Shown here piece by piece: positions 48,580-57,130 of a DNA stretch of 64,000 bases; the stretch's first letter is position 1, and each line of letters opens with the position of its first letter. The notes under the pieces are model-generated. The model was given only the letters and a program-made list of their open reading frames with translations, ran no database searches and was not told the origin of the DNA. The translations under genes and the position numbers were made by a program. The stretch comes from Aggregatilineales bacterium (lineage in GTDB: Bacteria; Chloroflexota; Anaerolineae; Aggregatilineales; Phototrophicaceae), in the NCBI GenBank assembly GCA_030834905.1, contig JAUQWZ010000021.1, positions 62,001-126,000 of the forward strand, given 5' to 3'.

Positions 48580-51500
48580 CTAATTGGCGCTCTGCGCCGT
48601 TGGCTGCGGCAGCAGCGCCAACTGCACCGTGAAGGTGCTGCCCACGCCAATAGCGCTCCGCACTTCCAGCTTGCCATCGTGCAGTTCGACGATTTCTTTG
48701 GCGATGCTCAAGCCAAGCCCGGTGCCTTCAATCTCGCTCACCACGCGGAAAAACGGCTGGAAGATATGGGGCAGATTATCGTGGGCGATGCCAATGCCGG
48801 TATCCACAACGTGAATCAACACGGCTTTGCCCGATGCGTCTGTTTCCACGCGCACGTTAATCGAGCCGTTGGCGGGCGTGTAGTTGATGGCGTTGGTCAG
48901 CAGGTTGGTGATCACCTGAGTCAGCCGTTCGGCGTCGGCGTAGACGTAGAGCGCCGTCGGCGGCAAGTACAGCGTCATCGACTGCTGTTTGCGCTCGGCT
49001 TCGGGCTGCTGCACCTGAACGATGCGCTCGATCAGCGGCTGCACCGCCAGTCGTTCGCGGTTGATGGGGATTGCGCCGCGTTCGAGCCTGGAAATGTCGA
49101 GCAGGTCTTCGACCAGCTTCTTCATCCGGTCGGTCACTTCGTCCAGAATGCTGAGGTGATATTCCAGATCATCCGGTCGGCGGCGCAGCAGGTAGAGGCG
49201 CGTCTTGAGGTTGGTGATCGGCGTGCGCAGTTCGTGCGAGGCGTGGGCGACCAGCCGCGACCGCTGCGCTTGCAGCATCTTCTCCTGGCTGATGTCGCGA
49301 ACAATCGTGACGGCGCGCAGCGGCTTGTCTGAAGGCTGACCGACCAGCGAGATCGTCAGTCCGGCATCCAGCGGCGAGCCGTCCTGGCGCTGAAGCCGCA
49401 TTTCGCCGCGCCAGATCCGTTCGGTGCGAAGCTCCTGGATCATAGTGTGCAGCCGCCGTCGCTCGCGCGATGAAACCTGATCTCGCAGCAGGATCGTGCC
49501 CGGCTTGTCGATCAGTTCGTCGCGCCGGTAACCGGCGACGCGGTAGAGGGCATCGTTGGCATAGCGAATGATCAAGCCTTCGGTGTAAAACACGCCCTCA
49601 CCGGTAGCATCCAGAATGATCTGGATGCGCCTGCGCTCAACGTCAAGCTCGGCGGTGCGCTCCTGCACCAGCAGTTCAAGCTGTTCCGCATCCTGGCGCA
49701 CCTGCTCGTATAACCGCGCGTTGCGGATGGCAATGGCTATCTGATCGGCAAATGCCTTCAAATGCTGGGCGTGCTCGTCGGTGAACTGGTCGGGAAGGTC
49801 GCTGACCATGTTCAGGAAGCCAATCGTTTGCCCTTCCAGGCGAACAGGGGCGCTGATCACCGAGCGCATCCAGCGCGACGGCTCGACATCGACCCAATCC
49901 GCGAACATCTCCGTATCCGCGATGATCAGCGGCTGACCGGTTTCCACCATCCAGCGCAGGTTGGGAGTCTTATTTATGGAAAGGGAGAGCTGCCGCAGCT
50001 CGTCTTCATAATCGCCGTAGCCCACGCTGCGCACGATATGGGCGCTGCCCTGCTCGATGAGCATGATGTCCGCCGACTTAATCGGCGCGATGTTCGTAAG
50101 CTGCGCCAGAATGCGATCCAGCACCTCGTTCAGGTCAAGCGTGGTCGAAATCGCCGCCGTGGTCATGCGCAGCGCTTCGCTCAGGCGGCGCTGCTCCTTC
50201 TCGGCAGCCTGTGCCTCTTTGGATGCCGTGATGTTGATCGCCAAGCCGCGCATCCGTGTGTGGCAGCCTTCTTCAACCACCATCGTTACGCTGTCATGCA
50301 CCCAGACGACATGCCCGTCGGCGGCGATCATCCGGTATTCACTCTGAAATGAGCGTCCCTCGGCGACGGCTGCCTGTGTGCCCACTATCGCCGGCTTCTG
50401 GTCGTCAGGATGAAGACATTCAAGCCATAAACTGGGGGTGGCGTAAAAAGCTGCCGCCGGATAGCCCAGCAGCTTCTCGACCTGCTGACTGATAAACAGG
50501 ATCGTGCGCGTTTCGGTATCGGATTCCCAGACCACGCCATCAATCGAATTGACCAGCGTTTCGTATTGAGCGCGCGATTGTTCGAGCGCCTGTTCAGCCA
50601 CCTTGCGCTCGGTGATATCGATCAACGCCGAGAGGCGCACCGGCTCGTCATTCAGCACCATTGCCTGCACCGAAGCGTCTACCCAAAGTTCCGCCCCGTC
50701 AAAGCGTTTCAGGCGGCGTTCTACGTTGGGTAGAAATCCTAAATCAGCTACTTTCGCCATGTACTGCTTGAAATCATTATAATCGGGCGCAAGCAGGCTG
50801 ACTTTTGATCCAACCAGCCTGTCCGGCGTCGTGCCAGCCAGCGCCGCCGCGCGTTCATTGCAGTAAATGATCACGTCGTCTGAAATCCGCGCGATGATGA
50901 TGGCGACGACGTTCGACTCGCTGATGGTTCTGAAACGCGCCTCACTCGCGCGCAGTGCCTCGTCGGTGAGCTTGCGCTCGGTCACGTCCTGCGCCGCGCC
51001 GTAATGCCGCACGACGCGCCCCTCATCCAGGTCGGTCACGCCAAAGCCGTAATCGCGCAGCCAGCGCACCTCGCCCGATTTCTTGACGATGCGATATTCG
51101 CTGATATCCACCAAGCCCTGCTGAAGCTGATCCCATCTGCCCTGAAAAATGGGCATATCGTCTGGATAAACGAACTTGTCCAGCGGAATAACGCTGGCTT
51201 CCTCGGGGGGATATCCGGTGATGGCTTCCACCGCGCCCGCCATCCACTCGGTCGTCACCGATTGATCGCGCCCGATGCGCACGCCGTAAATGTAATCGCT
51301 CACCAGGCTGGAGAGAATCCTGTGACGTTCCTCACTATTTCGGATGAGCGCTTCGGACTGCTGGCGCGCGTGCATATCGTCGCGGTGGACAAAGACCACC
51401 ACCAACAGGATTGCCAGCGTGGTCAGCAGGGCGTCGGTTGAGAGCAGTATGCTGGAAAGTTCGAAGGTTTCGGTCAGCACACTGATGACTAATCCGCCGA

Positions 51501-51924
51501 TAAAGATGACCAGCAGCAGAATGAAAACGAAGCGCCGGAAAATGAAGTGTCCGAGGACTATGTTGAGCAGCGGGTACTTCAGGATGAAGAAGCCATCCGA
51601 ACTGTATATTGGCGCCGAAGTGAGCAGCCCCATCACCGGTATCAGATACAGGATCAGCATGGTCATCAGCCCGCCCGCCACATAATAGCGGGTGCGGCTG
51701 AAGAAATAGGCGGCTAGCAGCAGCGGCAGGGAAAAGCCGAACGGAAGATAGTCTCTTTGCAGCGTGTAGGCGATTGCGGCATCAACTAACACCAGCGGCA
51801 TGAGGACTAAGAGCAGCGATGCCAGCATTCGCGCCCTGCTGCGCGCCTGCGGTGTGGTCAGCTCGGATGTCGGTTCGGTTAAGCGATCCCAGATACGCAG
51901 CCAACGGGATGACGATACACTCAT
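48580..51924 (-). CDS. Membrane sensor histidine kinase with four PAS and one GAF domain
   Basis: 1,114 residues. About six membrane helices lie within residues 30-180. Then come PAS domains near 205-315, 320-440 and 445-570, a GAF domain near 590-750, a PAS near 775-885, and the transmitter. His897 in SHELRTP, N-box NLLTNAINY and G-boxes DTGIGIA and GTGLGLS are all present. The membrane part resembles a MASE-like sensor, but I cannot name it. The coupled metallophosphoesterase downstream and the TIR gene upstream are its neighbours. No cognate regulator is adjacent. Confidence 0.93.
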   Translation of the reverse strand: MSVSSSRWLRIWDRLTEPTSELTTPQARSRARMLASLLLVLMPLVLVDAAIAYTLQRDYLPFGFSLPLLLAAYFFSRTRYYVAGGLMTMLILYLIPVMGLLTSAPIYSSDGFFILKYPLLNIVLGHFIFRRFVFILLLVIFIGGLVISVLTETFELSSILLSTDALLTTLAILLVVVFVHRDDMHARQQSEALIRNSEERHRILSSLVSDYIYGVRIGRDQSVTTEWMAGAVEAITGYPPEEASVIPLDKFVYPDDMPIFQGRWDQLQQGLVDISEYRIVKKSGEVRWLRDYGFGVTDLDEGRVVRHYGAAQDVTERKLTDEALRASEARFRTISESNVVAIIIARISDDVIIYCNERAAALAGTTPDRLVGSKVSLLAPDYNDFKQYMAKVADLGFLPNVERRLKRFDGAELWVDASVQAMVLNDEPVRLSALIDITERKVAEQALEQSRAQYETLVNSIDGVVWESDTETRTILFISQQVEKLLGYPAAAFYATPSLWLECLHPDDQKPAIVGTQAAVAEGRSFQSEYRMIAADGHVVWVHDSVTMVVEEGCHTRMRGLAINITASKEAQAAEKEQRRLSEALRMTTAAISTTLDLNEVLDRILAQLTNIAPIKSADIMLIEQGSAHIVRSVGYGDYEDELRQLSLSINKTPNLRWMVETGQPLIIADTEMFADWVDVEPSRWMRSVISAPVRLEGQTIGFLNMVSDLPDQFTDEHAQHLKAFADQIAIAIRNARLYEQVRQDAEQLELLVQERTAELDVERRRIQIILDATGEGVFYTEGLIIRYANDALYRVAGYRRDELIDKPGTILLRDQVSSRERRRLHTMIQELRTERIWRGEMRLQRQDGSPLDAGLTISLVGQPSDKPLRAVTIVRDISQEKMLQAQRSRLVAHASHELRTPITNLKTRLYLLRRRPDDLEYHLSILDEVTDRMKKLVEDLLDISRLERGAIPINRERLAVQPLIERIVQVQQPEAERKQQSMTLYLPPTALYVYADAERLTQVITNLLTNAINYTPANGSINVRVETDASGKAVLIHVVDTGIGIAHDNLPHIFQPFFRVVSEIEGTGLGLSIAKEIVELHDGKLEVRSAIGVGSTFTVQLALLPQPTAQSAN

Positions 51925-52035
51925 CAGCCAAAACCCAGCTTAATTCCAATACTTCATTACACCTATCTTACGCTGTTTTGTTCAGTTAGACAGTAAAATA
52001 ATCGATGCCTCATCAATTGATAAAGCGACCATCCT

Positions 52036-52659
52036 TTAACTGCCCAACTCGTGAAGCAGCAGCCGAAACGCCAGCTTGTAATCGTGGGTGAAATCGAAGC
52101 GCGGGCGGCGGCGGAGCGCGTCGGGCGGCTCTGCCGGGGCGACCTGCACGATGACCACCGGCTTGCGCTTATCCTGAAAGAAACGCCAGGCATTTTCGAC
52201 GCCTGGAACGGCGAGCGCGTCCGGCGAAAGCACCAGCACCATGCGCAGGCACTCCTGCAGCGACGGATGCACGCCACCCGCCCAGCTTACATCTGATGGA
52301 TCGGCTTCGTGCAGCCAGCAGGCAAGCCCCAGTTTTTGCAGGTCGGTGGCGATGCGGGCGGCGATTGCTTCGTCGGCTGGCGCGAAATTGATGTAGACAG
52401 TTTCCTGTGGCAGCCGGGCGCGGTTGTTGGTTGCTACCCGGACGGCTGCCGGGCGGTTGAGAGCGCCGTGGGCGGCTGTTTTGCCCATCCGAAACACCGC
52501 GCCGCCGCAGATGAAACACTCGCCGCGCGTCGCGGGCATCCCTTTGCGCGTCCACACTGGCAGCGGTTTTTCCACCGTCACCATCTCGCGGCAGCGAACG
52601 CAGTATGCTTCCAGTTCGTCGTCCTCGAAAATCTCGTCGTTATCCAACCTGCACTCCAT
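52036..52659 (-). CDS. DUF5679 zinc-ribbon fused to TIR-like domain
   Basis: 207 residues. Residues 12-60 form a DUF5679-type zinc ribbon (AYCVRCREMV ... GECFICGGAVFRMG, two CxxC pairs). Residues 88-195 look like a TIR domain: VYINFAPADEAIAARIATDLQKLGLACWLH, a DPSDVSWAG loop, LRMVLVLSPDALAVPGVENAW and KRKPVVIVQV. The Glu in VENAW is in the region of the catalytic Glu of NADase TIRs. Role: protein interaction or NAD turnover, unresolved. Start ATG 52659 is chosen because a TATAAT box at 52679-52684 would put earlier codons outside the transcript. Confidence 0.7.
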   Translation of the reverse strand: MECRLDNDEIFEDDELEAYCVRCREMVTVEKPLPVWTRKGMPATRGECFICGGAVFRMGKTAAHGALNRPAAVRVATNNRARLPQETVYINFAPADEAIAARIATDLQKLGLACWLHEADPSDVSWAGGVHPSLQECLRMVLVLSPDALAVPGVENAWRFFQDKRKPVVIVQVAPAEPPDALRRRPRFDFTHDYKLAFRLLLHELGS

Positions 52660-52678
52660 TGGCTCATCTGTTCGCCTT

Positions 52679-52684
52679 ATTATA
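52679..52684 (-). promoter_or_regulatory. Consensus -10 box just before the TIR gene
   Basis: The minus strand reads TATAAT, about 20 bp before the ATG, so the message would be almost leaderless. No good -35 was found. Confidence 0.45.
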
Positions 52685-52727
52685 GCGGCTGAACTGACGA
52701 GAATCGCCACCCGTTTCTGCGCGTTAC

Positions 52728-53450
52728 TTATGGCTTGCGGGCAGCGAAAAAGGCGCGGTTGGTGTGCAGGTGCAGGCAGTCAGCCTCAAATCCGGCGTCG
52801 CTCAAAAGATGAAGCTGCTGTTCGAGCGAGATGGGCAGATCGCCGCTGGCAGCGACGACGGCGGCGTGATCGTCGAAGTCCTTGCCTTCCTGAATAGCCG
52901 TGTCGTGCTGCTGCTCCTGCAGCCGCCACAGGCTGTGATAGGCGTTCCACAGTCCCGGCTTGCTCACGGCGATCCGATCCACCAGCAGGAACCAGCCGCG
53001 CGGTTCGAGGATGTCGTAAACGGTCAGATACGCGCCCTGTAGTTCTTCGGTCGTCAGGTGATGCAGCGCCTGCACGCTGAAGACGATTTGATAGCGCTGG
53101 CGCGGCAGCGGGCTGTCGGGTCCGAGGATGGATGGAAGTCTGGTCAGGTCAAACTTCACCGGCACGAACTGGAACGGATAGGGCTTGAGACGTTCCGCCG
53201 CCAGCGCCATCATGGCGTCACTGCGATCCACGCCGACGATCTGCGCGTTTGGCATCTGCTGGAAAATCAACTCCTCGACCAGCCCCGATCCATAACCAAG
53301 ATCGAGCATGGTTTTGCCCGGCTCGAACTCATCCTGCAAAATCGCCAGCAGCATTTCGAGCTGCTCGGCGCGCACCGGGTTATATTTGTTCGCGTCCTTG
53401 CTCCACTCGGAAGCTGTGTTGGGGTCGCTCCAGTTCTGTGAATACAACAT
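52728..53450 (-). CDS. Class I SAM-dependent methyltransferase
   Basis: 240 residues. Motif I MLDLGYGSGLVEEL near residue 50 and the acidic end of strand 2 (VGVDRSDAM near 74) define SAM binding. The segment YQIVFSVQALHHLTTEELQGAYLTVYDILEPRGWFLLVDRIA matches motifs II-IV of Methyltransf_11/25-type enzymes. The substrate is unknown. It follows the small lipoprotein gene by 11 bp and is part of a GT4 / lipoprotein / methyltransferase run, so it may modify a lipid or glycan. That is inference from order. Confidence 0.88.
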   Translation of the reverse strand: MLYSQNWSDPNTASEWSKDANKYNPVRAEQLEMLLAILQDEFEPGKTMLDLGYGSGLVEELIFQQMPNAQIVGVDRSDAMMALAAERLKPYPFQFVPVKFDLTRLPSILGPDSPLPRQRYQIVFSVQALHHLTTEELQGAYLTVYDILEPRGWFLLVDRIAVSKPGLWNAYHSLWRLQEQQHDTAIQEGKDFDDHAAVVAASGDLPISLEQQLHLLSDAGFEADCLHLHTNRAFFAARKP

Positions 53451-53461
53451 GCTGTCTTTCC

Positions 53462-53701
53462 TTACTCTGAGAATCTGACGCTGCTCACGATCTGTTCAAA
53501 CGGGGCGCGCGCGGCTGGCGGATAATCAACGCTGTAGCCATAGGTGGGGTTGGTGTAGGTCAGTACCGGAACGGCGGTCACCAGCGTAATCGTCGGCGAT
53601 GGAGTCTTGGCTTTCCCGCCGCCGAGGGCGCAGGCGGCGCACAGCAGCAGGCAAATGGTGAGCGCGGTCAGGCGCTGGAGGGTTGGGTTCTGCCGCCTCA
53701 T
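53462..53701 (-). CDS. Small lipoprotein-like protein with fragment of a PsbP-like domain
   Basis: 79 residues. A Leu-rich signal peptide ends in LLLCAACALG, a loose lipobox with Cys24 as the likely lipidated residue. The rest, YTNPTYGYSVDYPP followed directly by APFEQIVSSVRFSE, looks like the first and last strands of the PsbP/photosystem-II-reaction-centre-like lipoprotein domain with the middle removed. The gene starts in the base after the glycosyltransferase stop (TAG/ATG). Function unknown; it may be an internal-deletion derivative. Confidence 0.6.
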   Translation of the reverse strand: MRRQNPTLQRLTALTICLLLCAACALGGGKAKTPSPTITLVTAVPVLTYTNPTYGYSVDYPPAARAPFEQIVSSVRFSE

Positions 53702-54841
53702 CTAGGCTGCTTCAACCCGCGCGCCGTGTTTCTCGTCCAGCAGCGCGTCATAGATGGCGATCACCTCGTCCATCATGGCGGGCCAGGTCTGGGTTTCGGC
53801 GAAGGCGCGGGCGGCGCGTCCCATCTGGGCAATCCGTTCGCGGCTGGCGGCGATCTGGAGTACGCCGCTGATCATCGCGTCAATATCGCCGACCTCGAAG
53901 GTATAGCCGGTGCGTCCTTCCTGCACGACTTCGCGAACGCCGCCCACCCGCGAGGCGACGACCGGCAGCCCGGCAGCCATTGCCTCGACCACCACCAGTC
54001 CGAACGTCTCTAACGCCGAGGGAAAGACGAAGATGTCGGCGCTGGCGTAGGCTTCCGAGAGCGCCTGTCCTTGCAGATAGCCCATGAATTTAGCCGGCGT
54101 GCTTTCAAAATGGCGCTCCAGATCGGCGCGCGCCGGTCCGTCGCCCACGAGCGCCAGCCGCGTGCCGGGAACGCGCTCCAGGATCGGTTTCAGGTGGTCG
54201 ATCTGTTTCTCACTGGAGATGCGCCCGACGTAGAGCAAAATCGTATCTTCGGGGTGTCCGTCCGAGAGCATGGCGCGCATATCGGCATTACGATAGCGTG
54301 GGTTGAACTTGTCCGCATCGACGCCGCGCCGCCACAGCCCGACCTGCTTCACGCCCAGGTCGAGCATTTCTTCCTGAATCATCCGCGAGGGTGCCAGCGT
54401 GTAATCCGCCGCGTTAAAGACCACTTTCGTGAACAGGTCGGTCAGCGGTTCGATAAAGCCGAGGTGATAGTGCCGGGTCAGCCGCGCCACGTCCAGGTGA
54501 AACGACGCCAGCGTGGGAATGCCCAGACGCTTCGCCATCAGCATCCCAGGGATGCCGATCAGCACCGGATGGATGAAGTGCGCCACATCCGGGTCAAAAG
54601 CTTTGAGCTGTTGGTAGGTTGAAATCGTGGGCGGTCCGATGCGGAGTTCGGGATACAGCGGAAACCGGACGCCGGGGACGCCGATCACCGGCGTTTCACG
54701 ATAGCGCTCGCAGCCCATTTTGGGCGCGACGACGACGGTTTTGATGCCGCGCTCGGTCAGATGATCGAGCAGCAGGCACATGACTGTGACGATGCCATCG
54801 ACCTTTGGCAGAAATGTTTCCGTGAAGAGAGCGACGCGCAT
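53702..54841 (-). CDS. GT4 family glycosyltransferase
   Basis: 379 residues, GT-B fold. The N-terminal domain begins MRVALFTETFLPKVDGIVTV, the typical opening of GT4 sugar transferases such as SqdX and mannosyltransferases. The C-terminal domain has YVGRISSEKQIDHL near 210, GDGPARADL near 238, and the EX7E motif as ETFGLVVVE near 283, which binds the donor sugar nucleotide. The acceptor is likely a membrane lipid, by family resemblance. ATG 54841 has GAGG 5 bp upstream; the frame continues open upstream into the permease gene region, which is a read-through artefact. Confidence 0.9.
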   Translation of the reverse strand: MRVALFTETFLPKVDGIVTVMCLLLDHLTERGIKTVVVAPKMGCERYRETPVIGVPGVRFPLYPELRIGPPTISTYQQLKAFDPDVAHFIHPVLIGIPGMLMAKRLGIPTLASFHLDVARLTRHYHLGFIEPLTDLFTKVVFNAADYTLAPSRMIQEEMLDLGVKQVGLWRRGVDADKFNPRYRNADMRAMLSDGHPEDTILLYVGRISSEKQIDHLKPILERVPGTRLALVGDGPARADLERHFESTPAKFMGYLQGQALSEAYASADIFVFPSALETFGLVVVEAMAAGLPVVASRVGGVREVVQEGRTGYTFEVGDIDAMISGVLQIAASRERIAQMGRAARAFAETQTWPAMMDEVIAIYDALLDEKHGARVEAA

Positions 54842-54917
54842 GAAGACCTCATCCGCTGTACCAAGCCACCTCATTGTATAACACCGATTCAAGCTCAGAG
54901 TCGCGGGGCGACGGTAG

Positions 54918-54938
54918 GGACACGACATCGTCGTGTCC
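54918..54938. repeat. GGACACGAC palindrome, copy 1
   Basis: GGACACGAC-ATC-GTCGTGTCC with exact 9-bp arms, preceded by TAGG. It is followed within 40 bp by another small hairpin (CTGCCG/CGGCAG near 54952-54971). It lies between the permease stop and the glycosyltransferase start. Two further copies are at 63704 and 63737. Confidence 0.7.
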
Positions 54939-55002
54939 GCTTCTTGTCGTATCTGCCGTTTGCCATCGGCAGGGGGATGAGGGTTGGACAGCGCCTCTGC
55001 GC

Positions 55003-55962
55003 TTAAAAACGGTTCAGCCGGGGATCGAGCGCGTCGCGCATTCCGTCGCCGAGCAGGTTGAAGCCCAGCACCGTGATCATGATCGCCAGACCGGGGAAGA
55101 ACACCAGATGCGGTGAGGTGAAGACGTAGTTGCGCCCTTCGCTCAATATCGCCCCCCATTCCGGCGTTGGCGGCTGCGCGCCCAAACCGAGGAACGAGAG
55201 CGCCGCGGCTTCCAGAACCGCGCTGCCGATACCCAGCGTGCCCTGGACGATCAGCGGCGTCAGCGCGTTGGGCATGATGTGGGTGAACAGGATGCGAACC
55301 GGATTGCCGCCAAGCGCGCGCTCTGCCGTAATGTATTCCATCTCTTTGACGGACAGCACGCTCGCCCGCGCCAGCCGCGCGTATACTGGAATCGACACAA
55401 TCGCAATTGCCAGCAGCGCATTTTGCAGCCCCGGACCCAGTACGGTGACGATGGCAATCGCCAGCAGCAGCGACGGGAACGCCAGCAGCACGTCCATCAT
55501 TCGCATGATGAGCATATCCAACCAGCCGCCGGCGTATCCGGCAATCATGCCCAGCGTCGAGCCGATCACGATAGAGAAGAACACACTGCTGAAGCCGACG
55601 AACAACGACGTGCGCGCGCCGTGAAGAATGCGGCTGAACATATCGCGGGCGTTGAGATCCAGCCCCATGAAATGTTCCGGTTCTTCGAGCGCGCAGCCAA
55701 GCAGGTGAATACACGGCGCTTTGGCGGGCAGGCGTCCGGTATGCCCCGGCTGTCCAATCATCGACTGAATCGGATCATAAGGCGCGATCAGCGGGGCGGC
55801 GACGGCGGTCAGGACGAGCAGCCCGATGATGATCATGCCGACGATGGCGGAACGGTTGCGAAAGAGATTCTTCAGCGCTTCCAGCCACAGACTGGTCGAA
55901 AAACCACCTTCTACGGGCGGGATTTTGTCGATTTTGGTTGATGTCGCGTTGATACTCGCCAT
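55003..55962 (-). CDS. Peptide ABC transporter permease, DppC/OppC type
   Basis: 319 residues. An OppC_N helix (SLWLEALKNLFRNRSAIVGMIIIGLLVL) near residue 25 is followed by the periplasmic loop, here GLDLNARDMFSRILHGARTSL, a variant of the usual GTDxxGRDxxSR pattern. The loop also holds two Cys (PCIHLLGCALEE). The EAA loop EMEYITAERALGGNPVRILFTHIMPNAL and the ending DGMRDALDPRL are canonical. It works with the DppB-type gene upstream (12 bp apart) and the permuted binding protein. No ATPase gene is adjacent. Confidence 0.9.
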   Translation of the reverse strand: MASINATSTKIDKIPPVEGGFSTSLWLEALKNLFRNRSAIVGMIIIGLLVLTAVAAPLIAPYDPIQSMIGQPGHTGRLPAKAPCIHLLGCALEEPEHFMGLDLNARDMFSRILHGARTSLFVGFSSVFFSIVIGSTLGMIAGYAGGWLDMLIMRMMDVLLAFPSLLLAIAIVTVLGPGLQNALLAIAIVSIPVYARLARASVLSVKEMEYITAERALGGNPVRILFTHIMPNALTPLIVQGTLGIGSAVLEAAALSFLGLGAQPPTPEWGAILSEGRNYVFTSPHLVFFPGLAIMITVLGFNLLGDGMRDALDPRLNRF

Positions 55963-55974
55963 GTTATTCCCCGG

Positions 55975-57051
55975 CTAACTCAAGCGGATGCGAGGATCGA
56001 GATAGCCGTAAAGCACATCCACGATCAGGTTGATGAGGACAAACGCCGTCGCAATCAGAAGCGTAAAGCCCTGAACCAACGTGTAATCGCGCGACGTGAT
56101 GCCATCCACCAGCGTGCGTCCGACGCCGGTCAATCCGAAGATCGTTTCGGTGAGCACCGCGCCGCTGACCAGCAAGCCAAAATTCAAGCCGATTACGGTG
56201 ACGATGGGCAGCAGCGCGTTACGCACCGCATGGCGCATGACAACGCTGAACTCGCGCAGCCCTTTGGCGCGGGCGGTGCGGACATAATCCTGATCCAGCA
56301 CCTCAAGGACGCTGGAACGGGTCATGCGGGCGATGATCGCCAGCGGAATCGTGCCGACGGCGACGGCGGGCAAAATGAGGTGACGCATGGCGTTGACGAA
56401 CAGGTCGCCATTCAGCGTGAGGATGGCGTTCAGGATGTTAAAACGCGATATGAATACCAGCAAGCCGTTGACCGCCGCGCCACTTTCCACCAGCCCCCAC
56501 TGCACATAGAACGGCGTGGGACTGTAACCCGCGGGCAGCCGACCTGAAGGCGGCAGCGCGAACGGCGTATCTTTCAGCAGGACGGCAAAAATATACGCCA
56601 GCATCAAGCCGAGCCAGAACACGGGCATCGAAACGCCCATGTTAGCGCCGACCATCGTGCCGACATCAATGGCGGAGTTGTGACGATAGGCGGACATGAT
56701 ACCCAGCGGCACGCCAACGGCGGTCGCGAAGAGCATCGCCGCCAGACCAAGCTCAATCGTCACTGGCATACGTTCCGCCATCAGATCGCTGACGGGACGG
56801 CTGAAACGCAGCGAGTTGCCAAAATCGCCGACCAGCATCTGCCGGGCATAAATGCCAAACTGCACCAGCGGCGGTTCGTTTAAGCCGTAGCGCTCGAAAT
56901 AGGCGTCGCAGATTTCGTCGGTCGCTCGTTCACCGAGGACGGCGCGGCAGGGATCGCCGGGAATGGCGCGTGCCAGCACAAACGTAACCGCGAGGATGCC
57001 GATAAGAACAGGAATTGCCGTGACTAAACGGCGCAGAATGAATGTTGCCAT
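55975..57051 (-). CDS. Peptide ABC transporter permease, DppB/OppB type
   Basis: 358 residues of a BPD_transp_1 permease. ATFILRRLVTAIPVLIGILAVTFVLARAIPGDPC is the usual first helix and periplasmic start. The EAA loop is LDQDYVRTARAKGLREFSVVMRHAVRNALLPIV near 265, and TSRDYTLVQGFTLLIATAFVLINLIVD ends the protein. I use ATG 57051; an in-frame GTG four codons earlier is also possible and neither has a strong ribosome site. A hairpin separates it from the binding-protein gene. Confidence 0.9.
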   Translation of the reverse strand: MATFILRRLVTAIPVLIGILAVTFVLARAIPGDPCRAVLGERATDEICDAYFERYGLNEPPLVQFGIYARQMLVGDFGNSLRFSRPVSDLMAERMPVTIELGLAAMLFATAVGVPLGIMSAYRHNSAIDVGTMVGANMGVSMPVFWLGLMLAYIFAVLLKDTPFALPPSGRLPAGYSPTPFYVQWGLVESGAAVNGLLVFISRFNILNAILTLNGDLFVNAMRHLILPAVAVGTIPLAIIARMTRSSVLEVLDQDYVRTARAKGLREFSVVMRHAVRNALLPIVTVIGLNFGLLVSGAVLTETIFGLTGVGRTLVDGITSRDYTLVQGFTLLIATAFVLINLIVDVLYGYLDPRIRLS

Positions 57052-57074
57052 GAGGAAAATCACTGATTTCTAGC

Positions 57075-57105
57075 GGTTGGGGGACAGATCACCCCGTCCC
57101 CCACC
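57075..57105 (-). terminator. Intercistronic GC hairpin between binding protein and permease
   Basis: GGTTGGGGGAC (57075-57085) and GTCCCCCACC (57096-57105) form a G-rich stem without a T-run. It has the same position and style as the hairpin at 25717 in the other importer operon. Confidence 0.55.
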
Positions 57106-57130
57106 ACATTTGTAACCCAAGAACAGTTGG

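Noticed and set aside
53702..55714. Glycosyltransferase frame extended to 670 residues
   Set aside because: The extra N-terminal 290 residues are an out-of-frame reading of the DppC-type permease and the repeat region. The proper start is at 54841, with a ribosome site.
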